A DNA stretch of 64,000 nt from Marinobacter pelagius (GTDB lineage: Bacteria; Pseudomonadota; Gammaproteobacteria; Pseudomonadales; Oleiphilaceae): assembly GCF_900114925.1 (NCBI RefSeq), contig NZ_FOUR01000002.1, positions 434,001 through 498,000 of the forward strand, read 5' to 3'. A program made the translations under genes and the position numbers. This document shows, piece after piece, positions 32,592-41,589 of this stretch. The notes under the pieces were generated by a model. That model worked only from the letters and a program-made list of their open reading frames with translations, was not told the DNA's origin and did no database searches. Each line of letters opens with the position of its first letter. Position 1 is the first letter of the stretch.

Positions 32592-33335
32592 TCAGTGCCT
32601 CCCCGCCATTACCAGATCTTTTACCCACCGGGTCCGCTGCTCACGGGCGATGATCTCCGTCTGCATCCGGAGGCAGGCCAGCCAGCCAAAAATCAGGTAC
32701 AGCCCCAGTACCGATAACAGCAGGGGCACCCACATTTCCGCGGGCATGGAGGGTTTCTCCGTCAGCTTGAAGGTGGCGGGCTGATGCAGCGTATTCCACC
32801 ATTCCACCGAGTATTTGATAATAGGAATATTCACCACCCCGACCAGTACCAGCACGGCCACGGCCCGGGCAGCGGACTTCTCGTCATTGATGGCCCGGTC
32901 CAGCGCAATCACCCCGCCATACAGGAACAGCAGGATCAGCATGGACGTCAGCCGGGCATCCCAGATCCACCAGGTACCCCAAGTGGGCTTGCCCCAGACC
33001 GCGCCGGTAAACAGGGCGAGAAAGGTCAGCACCAGGCCCACCGGGGCTACGGCCTTCACGAAAACGTCGGCCAGTTTCATACGCCAAACCAGGGTCACCA
33101 CAGCCGCCACCGCCATCATGATGTAGACCGACTGGGCCAGGAACGCGGTCGGCACATGAATAAAGATGATCCGGTAGCTGTTGCCCTGCAGATAATCCTT
33201 GGGAGCGAACGCCAGCCCCCAGACAATACCTGCCAACAACAGCAGTGCACCGCCGACCAGCAGCCAGGGCATCAGACGGGTCGCAATCCCGTAGAACCAC
33301 TTGGGCGAGCCCAGCTTATGAAATAATTGCCACAT
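32592..33335 (-). CDS. ccmC: heme transporter/handling protein CcmC
   Basis: Loads heme onto CcmE. The 247 residues have six membrane helices and the WWD signature [19 protein letters not shown] around residue 125. Conserved flanking histidines are present ([19 protein letters not shown], and [16 protein letters not shown]). It lies between ccmB (33 bases upstream) and ccmD. Confidence 0.96.
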   Translation of the reverse strand: MWQLFHKLGSPKWFYGIATRLMPWLLVGGALLLLAGIVWGLAFAPKDYLQGNSYRIIFIHVPTAFLAQSVYIMMAVAAVVTLVWRMKLADVFVKAVAPVGLVLTFLALFTGAVWGKPTWGTWWIWDARLTSMLILLFLYGGVIALDRAINDEKSAARAVAVLVLVGVVNIPIIKYSVEWWNTLHQPATFKLTEKPSMPAEMWVPLLLSVLGLYLIFGWLACLRMQTEIIAREQRTRWVKDLVMAGRH

Positions 33336-33368
33336 CGATTGGTACCCGTTAACCCGTTACCTAAATTG

Positions 33369-34091
33369 TTAGCTATTGGACATGCTGATTTTCAGTGCTG
33401 ATGCCGAAGCAAACGGAGCCAGCGTCAGGGCCAGAACCAGGAAAGCCCCCATCAATGCCAGGTAGGCCCCGACCGGAGCTCCCTCGGACACGGCCGCTAC
33501 TGTCCCGGTTCCGAAAATCAGCACGGGAATGTACAGCGGAATGATAAGCAGGGACAAGAGCACACCTGCCGACCGCAATCCCAGGGTCAACGCCGCACCG
33601 ATGGAGCCGATCAGGCTCAGCACCGGCGTACCGATCAGCAGCGTTAGACACAGAATGCCGATAGAGTTCCCCGGCAGGTGCACCATAATGCCAAGTACCG
33701 GCGTCAGGATCACCAGCGGCAGCCCGGTCAGCATCCAGTGCGCCAGCGTCTTCGCCAGCACCAGCAGGAACAGGGGCTGCGGCTGCAACACCAGTTGTTC
33801 CAGGGTTCCATCATCAAAATCATGCCGGAACAGGTGATCCAGGGACAACAACACCGACAACAGGGCCGCCACCCACAGGATACCCGCTCCGGCCTCTCGT
33901 AGGAATGACACTTCCGGGCTAACCCCGAGTGGAAACAGGGTTACCACCATCACGAAGAACAGCAGCGGGTTGAGCAGATCCTGGCGCTGACGGAAGGCGA
34001 CTTTCATATCGCGCATGAACACCGCCTTCATGGCGCCGGCGACGCCAACACCCTCCGCCACCGCGTGCACCCGTACCGGATTATTGCTCAT
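33369..34091 (-). CDS. ccmB: heme exporter permease CcmB
   Basis: ABC permease of the CcmABCD complex. From ATG 34091 (MSNNPVRVHAVAEG) it has 240 residues and six helices. The family opening MKAVFMRDMKVAFRQRQDLLNPLLFF begins about 20 residues in (split: MKAVFMRDMKVAFRQR, QDLLNPLLFF). The start overlaps the end of ccmA by 11 bases, so translation is coupled. A longer start at 34115 would lie deeper in ccmA and seems unlikely. Confidence 0.93.
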   Translation of the reverse strand: MSNNPVRVHAVAEGVGVAGAMKAVFMRDMKVAFRQRQDLLNPLLFFVMVVTLFPLGVSPEVSFLREAGAGILWVAALLSVLLSLDHLFRHDFDDGTLEQLVLQPQPLFLLVLAKTLAHWMLTGLPLVILTPVLGIMVHLPGNSIGILCLTLLIGTPVLSLIGSIGAALTLGLRSAGVLLSLLIIPLYIPVLIFGTGTVAAVSEGAPVGAYLALMGAFLVLALTLAPFASASALKISMSNS

Positions 34092-34719
34092 CCGACTGCC
34101 CTCCCCCGAGCACAATCCGCTGCATCCCGGGCAATTTCAGATCATGGTGGGTGGTGACCACAACCGCGCCACCTTCCTCCGCTCGCTGTTGCAGAAGGGC
34201 CTCGATCGCCCGGACACCATCGGCATCAATGGCGGTGAAAACCTCGTCCAGCAGCCACAGGGGCTCATCGGCGATCAGCAACCGTGCAAGCGCCACCCGC
34301 CTTTGCTGACCGGCGGAAAGATTGCGACAGGGGACCTTCTGGTAACCCGCCAGGCCGGTTCCCTCAAGCGCCCGGGACAGTACCTCATCGGACACCGGGC
34401 GCCGGCCCGCCATCAGGGCGCGGAGATTCTCCATGGGGGTAAGCAGGGGCTTGATACCCGGCCGATGGCCAAGGTAAAGCATGTTGCGCAGGAAACTCTC
34501 GCGCTGGCCGGCGCGGGGCTCGCCGCACCAGTAAAGATCGCCGGACCAGGCGTCATTCAGACCGGCGAGAATACGCAGAAGGGTGGTCTTGCCCGAGCCA
34601 TTCGGGCCTTCAACGCGGGTAACGGTACCCGGCAACACGGAAAAGGAAAGATCACGGAACAGTATCCGCTCATCCCGTTCACACTGGAGATTGACAGCCT
34701 GTAGTAACGGCTCAGACAT
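34081..34719 (-). CDS. ccmA: cytochrome c maturation ABC ATPase CcmA
   Basis: ATPase that drives release of heme-loaded CcmE. The 212 residues carry Walker A GPNGSGKTT, the ABC signature LSAGQQRR, Walker B LWLLDEV and the H-loop VVTTHHD. First gene of the ccmABCDEFGHI operon. The 176 bases upstream (to the MoxR-like stop at 34896) hold no gene and no clear terminator. Confidence 0.96.
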   Translation of the reverse strand: MSEPLLQAVNLQCERDERILFRDLSFSVLPGTVTRVEGPNGSGKTTLLRILAGLNDAWSGDLYWCGEPRAGQRESFLRNMLYLGHRPGIKPLLTPMENLRALMAGRRPVSDEVLSRALEGTGLAGYQKVPCRNLSAGQQRRVALARLLIADEPLWLLDEVFTAIDADGVRAIEALLQQRAEEGGAVVVTTHHDLKLPGMQRIVLGGGQSDEQ

Positions 34720-34895
34720 CAGGGCCCCGAATCCAGGCGATGCGCATTATGCGGCACCGGGTGTATTCATGACTGACACGGCGGGTGCAGACATCGTTGG
34801 CGGCAGGGATTGCCGGCGGCGCGTATTATAACCAAAGGTTTTCCGGATTACTCTTGCCCAGCATCAATTTGCTTCAGATGGTCGACACCGCCTGA

Positions 34896-36005
34896 CTACT
34901 GGATCAGCGAGCGCAGTGCCCAGGCCTGTTTCCAGTTGTCCCCTTCCCGGGTGGCCACAGCCGTGTCGAAGTAATGCCGCAGGCGCCGGCGATCCTCCGG
35001 CTGATCCTTGAGCGCAGAGCCAATGATGTGATGCATCAGCTGCTCCACCGTCATCGCGTCGCCACCGTAATACCAGGCGTTCAGGCTCGCCGCGTGGGCC
35101 ACCGCTACCGCCTCGGCCGTGGACAGGGCTGCACCCGCCAGGCGATCGGTACTGCGGCCGTCCAGGGTCTGACCATTGCGCAGCTCATGGAACATGGTCA
35201 CCAGTACCTCAAGCACCTCCGGATCCGGCTCCACCGATACTCCGGCGGCGACATTGGCCTTGCGGACTTCCCTGACCACCACATCCAGCTCATCCGCCAG
35301 ATGGCGGATCGGCCGGATCTCCTCGAAATCCATCCGGCGCTTGAGAGCCGCACTCATGGCGTGCACACCCTCATCGATGCTGTTGGAAGTGGCAACCACG
35401 TTGAAGCCTTCCCGCGCCAGGATGACGCCCTCGTCTCCGGCCAGCTCCGGGATGACCACAACCCGGTCCGACAACACTGACAACAGGGCATCCTGCAGCG
35501 CCTGCGGGCAGCGGGCGATCTCCTCGAACCGCACCAGGCGCCCCTCCATCATGCCCCGCAGCAGCGGGCTGGGTACCAGTGCCTTGAGGCAGGGCCCCTC
35601 ATTCTTGAGGATCGCCTCGTTCCAGCTGTACAGAAGCTGGCTGACCTGGCTGACCGCCCCGCCCTGGAGAGTCAGGGTGGAGCCGCCCGAGATTCCGGCC
35701 GCCAGCAGTTCGGACAACCACGATTTGGCAGTACCCGGCTCGCCCACCAGGAGGCAGCCCCGGCTGGTGCACAGGGAAATGATGATGCGGACCACCATCG
35801 CCCGGTCCGCCACGAATTTGCGCTCGATGCCGAGCTCATCGTCGCCCATGACAAACTTTTCCACCGCCCGTGGCGACATGCGCCATCCTGGCGGCACCGG
35901 TCCCTCGTCAAGGGCCGCGAGTTTCTCCAGTTCCGCGGCGTAGGTGACCTCGGCCGGTTCCCGCTGGGCGGCCTTGTTCTGGTGTGTCGTTTTGCTGGCT
36001 GTCAT
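34896..36005 (-). CDS. MoxR-like AAA+ ATPase, third gene of the FleN-like/PCMT-PilB operon
   Basis: 369 residues with an N-terminal ~60-residue helical extension ending in PPGWRMSPRAVEKFVMG. Walker A is GEPGTAKSW (residues 88-96). A Walker B-like RFEEIARCPQALQDALLSVL and sensor 1 FNVVATSNSIDEGVHAMSAAL follow. From memory, it resembles the AAA subfamily found beside VWA, DUF5682 and SWIM genes more than the Bat-type MoxR at 20537, but none of those partners is adjacent. It overlaps the upstream fusion gene by four bases (ATGA). The Walker B region reads EEIA rather than DEI, a conservative change seen in this subgroup. Confidence 0.8.
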   Translation of the reverse strand: MTASKTTHQNKAAQREPAEVTYAAELEKLAALDEGPVPPGWRMSPRAVEKFVMGDDELGIERKFVADRAMVVRIIISLCTSRGCLLVGEPGTAKSWLSELLAAGISGGSTLTLQGGAVSQVSQLLYSWNEAILKNEGPCLKALVPSPLLRGMMEGRLVRFEEIARCPQALQDALLSVLSDRVVVIPELAGDEGVILAREGFNVVATSNSIDEGVHAMSAALKRRMDFEEIRPIRHLADELDVVVREVRKANVAAGVSVEPDPEVLEVLVTMFHELRNGQTLDGRSTDRLAGAALSTAEAVAVAHAASLNAWYYGGDAMTVEQLMHHIIGSALKDQPEDRRRLRHYFDTAVATREGDNWKQAWALRSLIQ

Positions 36006-38293
36006 CGGGCACTCCTGCGGCCGCCACGAACTTCCGGTGCCATGCGTTCCCTGGGCAGGATACGCGGCAATTCAGACAGGGGAATCACCCCTTCGATTAC
36101 ATGATCCAGGGCGCTGTCACGCATGGTGACCAGGCCAGCATCCAGGGCCCGCCAGCGCAGCTCGCCGATGGGCGGCTGACTGGAGATGGCATTGCGGATA
36201 TCCGAATCCACTTCCATGTATTCAACAATCGCCACCCGCCCATGTGTACCCCGACCATTGCACTTGTCACAACCCTGGCCCTCGAAGCAGCGGAAATCCG
36301 CCGGTGCGCCGTCGGGGAACAGCTCCGCCAGGATCGACGGATCCGGTTCCGCCGGCTGACGGCAATGGCGACAGATGCGCTTGGCCAGCCGCTGGGCGAT
36401 CACCGCCAGCAATTCCCCGGCGATGGAGTTGGGGTGAACACCAAGGTCATAGAGACGCTGCAGGGAATCCACCGCATCGTTACAGTGCAGCGTGGACAAC
36501 ACCACATGGCCGGTCTGGGAGGCGCGAATGGCCTCCAGAGCCGTTTCCTGGTCGCGGATTTCCCCCACCAGGATGACGTCCGGATCTTCGCGAACAAAGG
36601 CCCGCATGGCATCGGCAAAACCAAAGCCGATTTCGGAGCGAACCCGGGTCTGCTGGATGTTATCGATGGAATACTCGATCGGGTCCTCAACGGTGATCAC
36701 CTTGCGCCGGCCATCATCCGCCAGGGTCTGCAGGCCCGCATACAGGGTGGTGGACTTGCCGGAACCCGTGGGGCCAACCACCAGCACCAGGCCGGCGGGG
36801 TTATCCAGCAGGCGCTGATAGCGGGCACCGATGGCCTTGGACATGCCCAGCTCGGCGATGGTCATGGCGCGCCCGGTCTGGGGCAGCAACCGGATCACCG
36901 CGTGTTCGCCGTGCAACGACGGCTGGGTCTGGATACGGAGGTCATAGGAAGCCTGCCCCAGCTTCAGCTGGGAGCGACCGCCCTGGGGCAGGCGGTGCTC
37001 GGCAATGTTGAGCTCGGCCCGCAACTTGATTACGTTGATTACGCCCCGCAGTTCCCGGGGACTGAGCTGGTACTGGGGCAGGTCGTGCAGTTCGCCATCC
37101 ACCCTCAGGCGGATCCGGACCCGCTCGCCGTATTGCTCGATATGGATGTCACTGGCCTTCTCGCTGACTGCATCCAGCAGAATTGCCTCGTACACCGAGA
37201 CCAGGTAGGGGCTGACCTGCTTGTTTCCTCCATGCTCGCCGAGGGAGCCGGTGGACTCAGCCCGTTTTTCATGCCGGTCATCACTGCCGGAGCCATGGTC
37301 CGCCACGAACTGCTTGCCCTGGGCGGTCAGCTCCAGGGCAGACCAGACCCGGCGAAAATCCGTCGGAGTAACCAGCAGGCATTCGATCACGGACTTCGGG
37401 GTCAGGCGCTCCAACTGATCGGTGCGGGCATCGGGATCATCGGTGATAACGGTGATCTTGCCGTTGGCTTCGGCCACAGGTAGCAGGCGCGACAGGTCCA
37501 GGAAAGTCCGGGAGAAGCGGCGGAAAAGGGCCGGCTGCAGATCCGGCAGCAACTCATCGGCTTCCTTGAACACCATGCCCCGCTGCTGGGCCAGGGTCCG
37601 GTACAGATCGATCTCTTCCAGGTTCAACGTGCGCCGCACCAGGTCCAGCACCCGCGAATTCGTTTTGGCAGCCTCAATCTTGGCCTCGGCCAGGACCTTT
37701 TCGTCGATCACGCCGAGGTCGATCAGGATCTGCTCGGCATTACGGTTGAAATCAACCCAGCCGAGGGTGCGCATACGGACCAGGCTGAACCCCTGCTTTT
37801 CAAACATTGCCAGGCTGGGCACCGGCCCCGCCCTGCCCTCCAGGCAGATCAGCCGCCCCTGGTTGCGGAGAAAGGGCAGCACCACATCGCGCCTGGGCAG
37901 GAAGGTAGTGCACAGCACCAGATCGCAGAGCACGTCCAGTTCGGGCGCACTCTCGATGTCGGCGGCCACCACGTCCACATTATGTTTGCCAAGCCGGAAG
38001 AACCGTTCCCGGGCGGCCTCGGCCACCACCGGATTGCGTTCCACATAAATAACCCGACGCGCCAGTTCCGACAGCACCGCGGTCAGATAGCCCGAGCCGC
38101 CACCAATATGCATCACCGTCTGGTCCGGTGCGATTTCCGGAATCAGTGACAACAGGTGCCGTACGGTCTCCTCCCTGGGGATGGAGTGTCCGGTAATGGA
38201 GGGGGCAAGATCCGAGCAGGCAACAAACTCGTGGCGGGAAACGGCAAACAGGGCTGCATTGGCCCTCGGGTACAATTTATTCATTACCAGCAT
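36002..38293 (-). CDS. fusion of a PCMT-like methyltransferase domain with a PilB/GspE-type secretion ATPase
   Basis: 763 residues in three parts. Residues 1-175 look like protein-L-isoaspartate methyltransferase, with SITGHSIPREETVRHLL and the SAM motif VMHIGGGSGYLTAVL (60-74). Residues 180-320 are a T2SSE_N/MshEN-like domain (QILIDLGVIDEKVLAEA). Residues 359-745 are a complete secretion ATPase: DIHIEQYGERVRIRLRVDG, Walker A GPTGSGKST (508-516), Asp box TVEDPIEYS, Walker B ILVGEIRDQE, His box STLHCNDAVDS, and zinc Cys pairs 641/644 and 675/678. No other pilus or secretion genes are near. It lies 26 bases after the FleN-like gene. ATG 38284 is an alternative start. Confidence 0.85.
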   Translation of the reverse strand: MLVMNKLYPRANAALFAVSRHEFVACSDLAPSITGHSIPREETVRHLLSLIPEIAPDQTVMHIGGGSGYLTAVLSELARRVIYVERNPVVAEAARERFFRLGKHNVDVVAADIESAPELDVLCDLVLCTTFLPRRDVVLPFLRNQGRLICLEGRAGPVPSLAMFEKQGFSLVRMRTLGWVDFNRNAEQILIDLGVIDEKVLAEAKIEAAKTNSRVLDLVRRTLNLEEIDLYRTLAQQRGMVFKEADELLPDLQPALFRRFSRTFLDLSRLLPVAEANGKITVITDDPDARTDQLERLTPKSVIECLLVTPTDFRRVWSALELTAQGKQFVADHGSGSDDRHEKRAESTGSLGEHGGNKQVSPYLVSVYEAILLDAVSEKASDIHIEQYGERVRIRLRVDGELHDLPQYQLSPRELRGVINVIKLRAELNIAEHRLPQGGRSQLKLGQASYDLRIQTQPSLHGEHAVIRLLPQTGRAMTIAELGMSKAIGARYQRLLDNPAGLVLVVGPTGSGKSTTLYAGLQTLADDGRRKVITVEDPIEYSIDNIQQTRVRSEIGFGFADAMRAFVREDPDVILVGEIRDQETALEAIRASQTGHVVLSTLHCNDAVDSLQRLYDLGVHPNSIAGELLAVIAQRLAKRICRHCRQPAEPDPSILAELFPDGAPADFRCFEGQGCDKCNGRGTHGRVAIVEYMEVDSDIRNAISSQPPIGELRWRALDAGLVTMRDSALDHVIEGVIPLSELPRILPRERMAPEVRGGRRSAR

Positions 38294-38319
38294 CCATCAA
38301 GAACACATCTCGTTCGGGC

Positions 38320-39126
38320 TCAGACAAGCCGCTCCACAAAGAATTCCACATGGCCGCGGGGGGAGGATGGCAGAGGCCAGTTGTCCACTTTCTCCGCCAG
38401 GGCCTTCAGGGCCAGTGAGGCCCGGGCCCGGGGGTACGCCTCAACCACGGCACGCTGGCGCTGCACCGCTTTCCTGAAGGCCTCGTCATGGGGCACCATG
38501 CCTACGTACTCTAACGCCACATCGAGAAAGCGCTCGGTGACCCGGATCAGTTTTTCATACAGCTGCCGGCCTTCCTGCTCGTTACGGACCTGATTGGCGA
38601 GCACCCGGAACCGGTTGATCCCGTAGTCTCGGTTCATCAGCTTGACCAGGGCGTAGGTGTCGGTGATGGAGGTGGGCTCGTCACAGACCACGAGTAACAG
38701 CTCCTGGGCCGCCCGAAGGAAACTGACCACCGCTTCAGAAATGCCGGAGGCGGTGTCGATGATCAGCACATCGATCTCGTCCCCCAATTCGCTGAAGGCA
38801 TTGATCAGACCGGCATATTCCGGGGCGCCCAGGCGGGTCATGCGCAGACTGCCGGAGGGAGCGGGCACAATACGGATGCCGCCCGGGCCTTCCACCAGGA
38901 CATCCCTGAGTTCACACTCCCCCTCCAGAACGTCCTGCAGGGTGTGACTGGCGGTGAGCCCCAACGACACATCGATATTGCCGAGCCCCAGGTCCCCGTC
39001 CAGAACCACGACCCGCCGCCCTCTTTCCGCAAGAGCAATGGCTAGATTCACTGAAATGCTGGTTTTACCCGTGCCGCCCTTGCCGCCGGATACCGCGATG
39101 ACCTGTACCGGATTTGCTGTTGTCAT
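38320..39126 (-). CDS. MinD/ParA-family ATPase, FleN-like
   Basis: 268 residues very similar to the flagellar number regulator FleN (FlhG). Deviant Walker A SGGKGGTGKTSISVNLA comes first, then LDGDLGLGNIDVSLGL, DTASGISEAVVSFLRAAQEL, VCDEPTSITDTYAL and the C-terminal PRGHVEFFVERLV. FleN antagonises FleQ and limits flagellar number. Here flhF and fliA, the usual neighbours, are absent. The gene instead heads an operon with a PilB-like fusion and a MoxR-like ATPase, so it is probably a paralogue that positions another machine. Confidence 0.85.
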   Translation of the reverse strand: MTTANPVQVIAVSGGKGGTGKTSISVNLAIALAERGRRVVVLDGDLGLGNIDVSLGLTASHTLQDVLEGECELRDVLVEGPGGIRIVPAPSGSLRMTRLGAPEYAGLINAFSELGDEIDVLIIDTASGISEAVVSFLRAAQELLLVVCDEPTSITDTYALVKLMNRDYGINRFRVLANQVRNEQEGRQLYEKLIRVTERFLDVALEYVGMVPHDEAFRKAVQRQRAVVEAYPRARASLALKALAEKVDNWPLPSSPRGHVEFFVERLV

Positions 39127-39293
39127 AGTGATTCTGGTCTCTTGCCGCGCAACCCGCAGAAAGTGCCATCTTATAGCAACACCCCGGGGATTTCATGATA
39201 CCTGACGTGCCTTTCCAGATACGGTATCCTTGCGCCATTTACGCGCAAATCCGTCAAACTTGACCCGATAATCCCAGACACACAGGTGACCCA

Positions 39294-39932
39294 ATGCCAA
39301 TCCACGAGGTACGACACCCCCTGATCCGCCACAAACTCGGCCTGATGCGCCGCGCGGACATCAGCACCAAGAATTTTCGTGAACTGGCACAGGAAGTCGG
39401 CGCCCTGCTGACTTACGAAGCCACCAAGGATTTCAACCTGCAGGAAAAGACCATCGAGGGCTGGGCCGGGCCGGTGAATGTGGAGCAGATCCACGGCAAG
39501 AAGGTCACCATCGTTCCCATCCTCCGCGCCGGCCTGGGCATGCTGGACGGCGTGCTGAGCCTGATCCCGGTGGCCCGGGTGAGCGTGGTCGGTCAGATCC
39601 GTAACGAGGAAACCCTGGAAGCCAGCACCTACCTGGAAAAGCTCGTGGGTGAACTGGACCAGCGCATGGCCCTGATCGTCGACCCGATGCTCGCCACCGG
39701 CGGCTCCATGATCTCCACCATCGATCTGCTCAAGAAGGCCGGCAGCACCGAGATCCGCGCCCTAGTACTGGTGGCCGCACCGGAAGGAATCGAGAAAGTC
39801 CTGGAGAAACACCCGGACGTCTCCATCTACACCGCCTCGGTGGATGATCACCTGAACGATAAGGGCTACATCCTGCCCGGCCTCGGCGATGCCGGTGACA
39901 AGATCTTCGGCACCAAGCAGAAGGACGTCTGA
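39294..39932 (+). CDS. upp: uracil phosphoribosyltransferase
   Basis: Converts uracil and PRPP to UMP for pyrimidine salvage. The 212 residues have normal length. Family motifs are [17 protein letters not shown] at the N-terminus, [14 protein letters not shown], the PRPP site [13 protein letters not shown] and the uracil site [17 protein letters not shown]. uraA starts 3 bases after its stop. The pair is transcribed away from the FleN-like gene, from a 167-base divergent region. Confidence 0.97.
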   Translation: MPIHEVRHPLIRHKLGLMRRADISTKNFRELAQEVGALLTYEATKDFNLQEKTIEGWAGPVNVEQIHGKKVTIVPILRAGLGMLDGVLSLIPVARVSVVGQIRNEETLEASTYLEKLVGELDQRMALIVDPMLATGGSMISTIDLLKKAGSTEIRALVLVAAPEGIEKVLEKHPDVSIYTASVDDHLNDKGYILPGLGDAGDKIFGTKQKDV

Positions 39933-39934
39933 GC

Positions 39935-41191
39935 ATGCAGGACCACATCAACGATCCGGTCTGGAAACAGGCCATCGCCGGTTCCCAGATGCTGCTGGTG
40001 GCGTTCGGCGCCCTGGTGCTGATGCCGCTGATCACCGGCCTGGACCCCAACGTCGCGTTGTTCACCGCCGGCATCGGTACCCTGATTTTCCACGTCGTTA
40101 CCGGCGGGCAGATCCCCATTTTCCTGGCCTCCTCCTTCGCCTTCATCGCCCCGATCATTGCCGCCAAGGGCAAGTTCGGGCTGGAACAAACCATGGGCGG
40201 CCTGATGGCCGCGGGTATCCTGTACATCCTCCTGAGTGCCGCAGTGAAACTGCGCGGCACCGGCTTCGTTACCCGCTTGCTGCCGCCCGTGGTGATCGCA
40301 CCGGTAATCATGACCATCGGCCTCGGCCTGGCGCCCATTGCGGTCAACATGGCATCGGGACAGACCGGTGACGGCTCCGCTGAACTGGTGCCTTACGACA
40401 CCTCTATCTGGATTGCCATGATCTCGCTGGCAGTCACCATCATCATGACCCTCTGGGCCAAGGGCATCTTCCGCCTGATCCCGATCATGTTCGGCGTTAT
40501 TGTCGGCTACATCCTGTCCCTGTTCGCCGGCATCGTGGACATGACCCCGGTCCGGGAAGCGCCCTGGTTTGCCATGCCCGATTTCGTGGCCCCTGAGTTC
40601 GGCTGGAGCGCCATCCTGTTCATGATTCCGGTGGCCATCGCACCGGCCATCGAACACATCGGTGATGTCCTGGCCATCGGCAACGTGACCCGCAAGAACT
40701 ACCTGGAAAAGCCGGGCCTGCATCGCACCCTTCTGGGAGACGGCCTGGCCACCAGCGCGGCTTCCATGCTGGGCGGACCACCCAATACTACCTATTCCGA
40801 AGTGACCGGTGCGGTCATGCTGACCCGGAACTTCAACCCGAAAGTGATGTGGTGGGCGGCAGTCGTGGCCATCGTGCTGGCGTTCGTCGGCAAGTTCGGT
40901 GCGGCGCTGCAGACCATTCCGGTACCGGTGATGGGCGGCATCCTGTGCCTGCTGTTCGGTTCCATTGCAGTGGTGGGTCTGAACACGCTGATCCGTCACC
41001 AGGTGGACCTGTCCGAATCACGCAACCTGGTGATCGTCGGCGTGACCCTGGTATTTGGCATCGGCAACATGGCGCTGGGCCAGTTGGAAGGCATCGCCCT
41101 GTGCGCGGTGGTGGCAGTTGCCCTCAACCTGGTCCTTCCGGGCAGCAAGGAAGCCTGGGGCAAGGCCATCTACGAGCAGAAGCCCGACTGA
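39935..41191 (+). CDS. uraA: uracil permease (NCS2 family)
   Basis: Proton-coupled uracil importer in the inner membrane. The 418 residues have 14 predicted membrane segments. NCS2 motifs include GGQIPIFLASSFAFIAP, the TM8 substrate site FMIPVAIAPAIEHIGDVLAIG and TM10 LLGGPPNTTYSE-like AASMLGGPPNTTYSEVTG. It is coupled to upp, completing an uptake-plus-salvage pair. A 30-base hairpin without a T tract lies just after its stop. Confidence 0.96.
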   Translation: MQDHINDPVWKQAIAGSQMLLVAFGALVLMPLITGLDPNVALFTAGIGTLIFHVVTGGQIPIFLASSFAFIAPIIAAKGKFGLEQTMGGLMAAGILYILLSAAVKLRGTGFVTRLLPPVVIAPVIMTIGLGLAPIAVNMASGQTGDGSAELVPYDTSIWIAMISLAVTIIMTLWAKGIFRLIPIMFGVIVGYILSLFAGIVDMTPVREAPWFAMPDFVAPEFGWSAILFMIPVAIAPAIEHIGDVLAIGNVTRKNYLEKPGLHRTLLGDGLATSAASMLGGPPNTTYSEVTGAVMLTRNFNPKVMWWAAVVAIVLAFVGKFGAALQTIPVPVMGGILCLLFGSIAVVGLNTLIRHQVDLSESRNLVIVGVTLVFGIGNMALGQLEGIALCAVVAVALNLVLPGSKEAWGKAIYEQKPD

Positions 41192-41202
41192 AGCCATAGA
41201 TC

Positions 41203-41232
41203 GGATACCGGTGCCTTCGGGTGCCGGTATCC
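41203..41232. other. hairpin between convergent uraA and hptB
   Basis: A 13-bp stem (two G-U-type pairs) capped by TTCG, starting GGATACCGG and ending CCGGTATCC. It sits in the 50-base gap between two convergent genes. Neither strand has a T tract right after the stem, so it is not a classical intrinsic terminator. It may protect 3' ends after Rho-dependent termination. Confidence 0.55.
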
Positions 41233-41241
41233 AAAAACAAA

Positions 41242-41589
41242 TCACCGCACCAGCAGTCGATCCAGCAGACCGGTCACGGTCGCGAACTCTTCCTCGATCG
41301 CCCCGACCAGTCGGGATGCCTCCCCGAGATCCTGGGCCTTGCCGGCTTCTTCCGCTTCCAGACACAGCTCCCCGAGCCGGGGCGCGCCAATATTGATGCA
41401 ACTGCCCTTCAGGCTGTGGGCGGTCTTGGCGAAAGCATCGGCATCGGATGTCGCCAGTGCGGTTTTCAGGCTGGCTATGCGGTCCCGGGAGTCAACGATG
41501 TAGGTCTGGATCAGAACATCGAACTCATCCTCCATGACGTCCTGAAGTTCCGCCAGAGCCTCTTCATCAAGGTGTTGTCTATCTGTCAT
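41242..41589 (-). CDS. hptB: histidine phosphotransfer protein, HptB-like
   Basis: 115 residues from ATG 41589 (MTDRQHLDEEALAEL). A single Hpt four-helix bundle carries the phospho-acceptor motif AHSLKGSC with His58. In Pseudomonas HptB passes phosphate from hybrid kinases to the response regulator HsbR. Here too hptB follows hsbR, overlapping it by 11 bases. The open frame continues to 41625, inside hsbR, but the added residues are not family-like. Confidence 0.88.
   Translation of the reverse strand: MTDRQHLDEEALAELQDVMEDEFDVLIQTYIVDSRDRIASLKTALATSDADAFAKTAHSLKGSCINIGAPRLGELCLEAEEAGKAQDLGEASRLVGAIEEEFATVTGLLDRLLVR

Noticed and set aside
34720-34895. Small RNA or gene between ccmA and the MoxR-like gene
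   Set aside because: No stable hairpin with T tract, no consensus promoter pair and no credible ORF.
41203-41232. Intrinsic terminator for uraA or hptB
   Set aside because: The stem is strong but no T tract follows on either strand, so it is recorded only as a hairpin.
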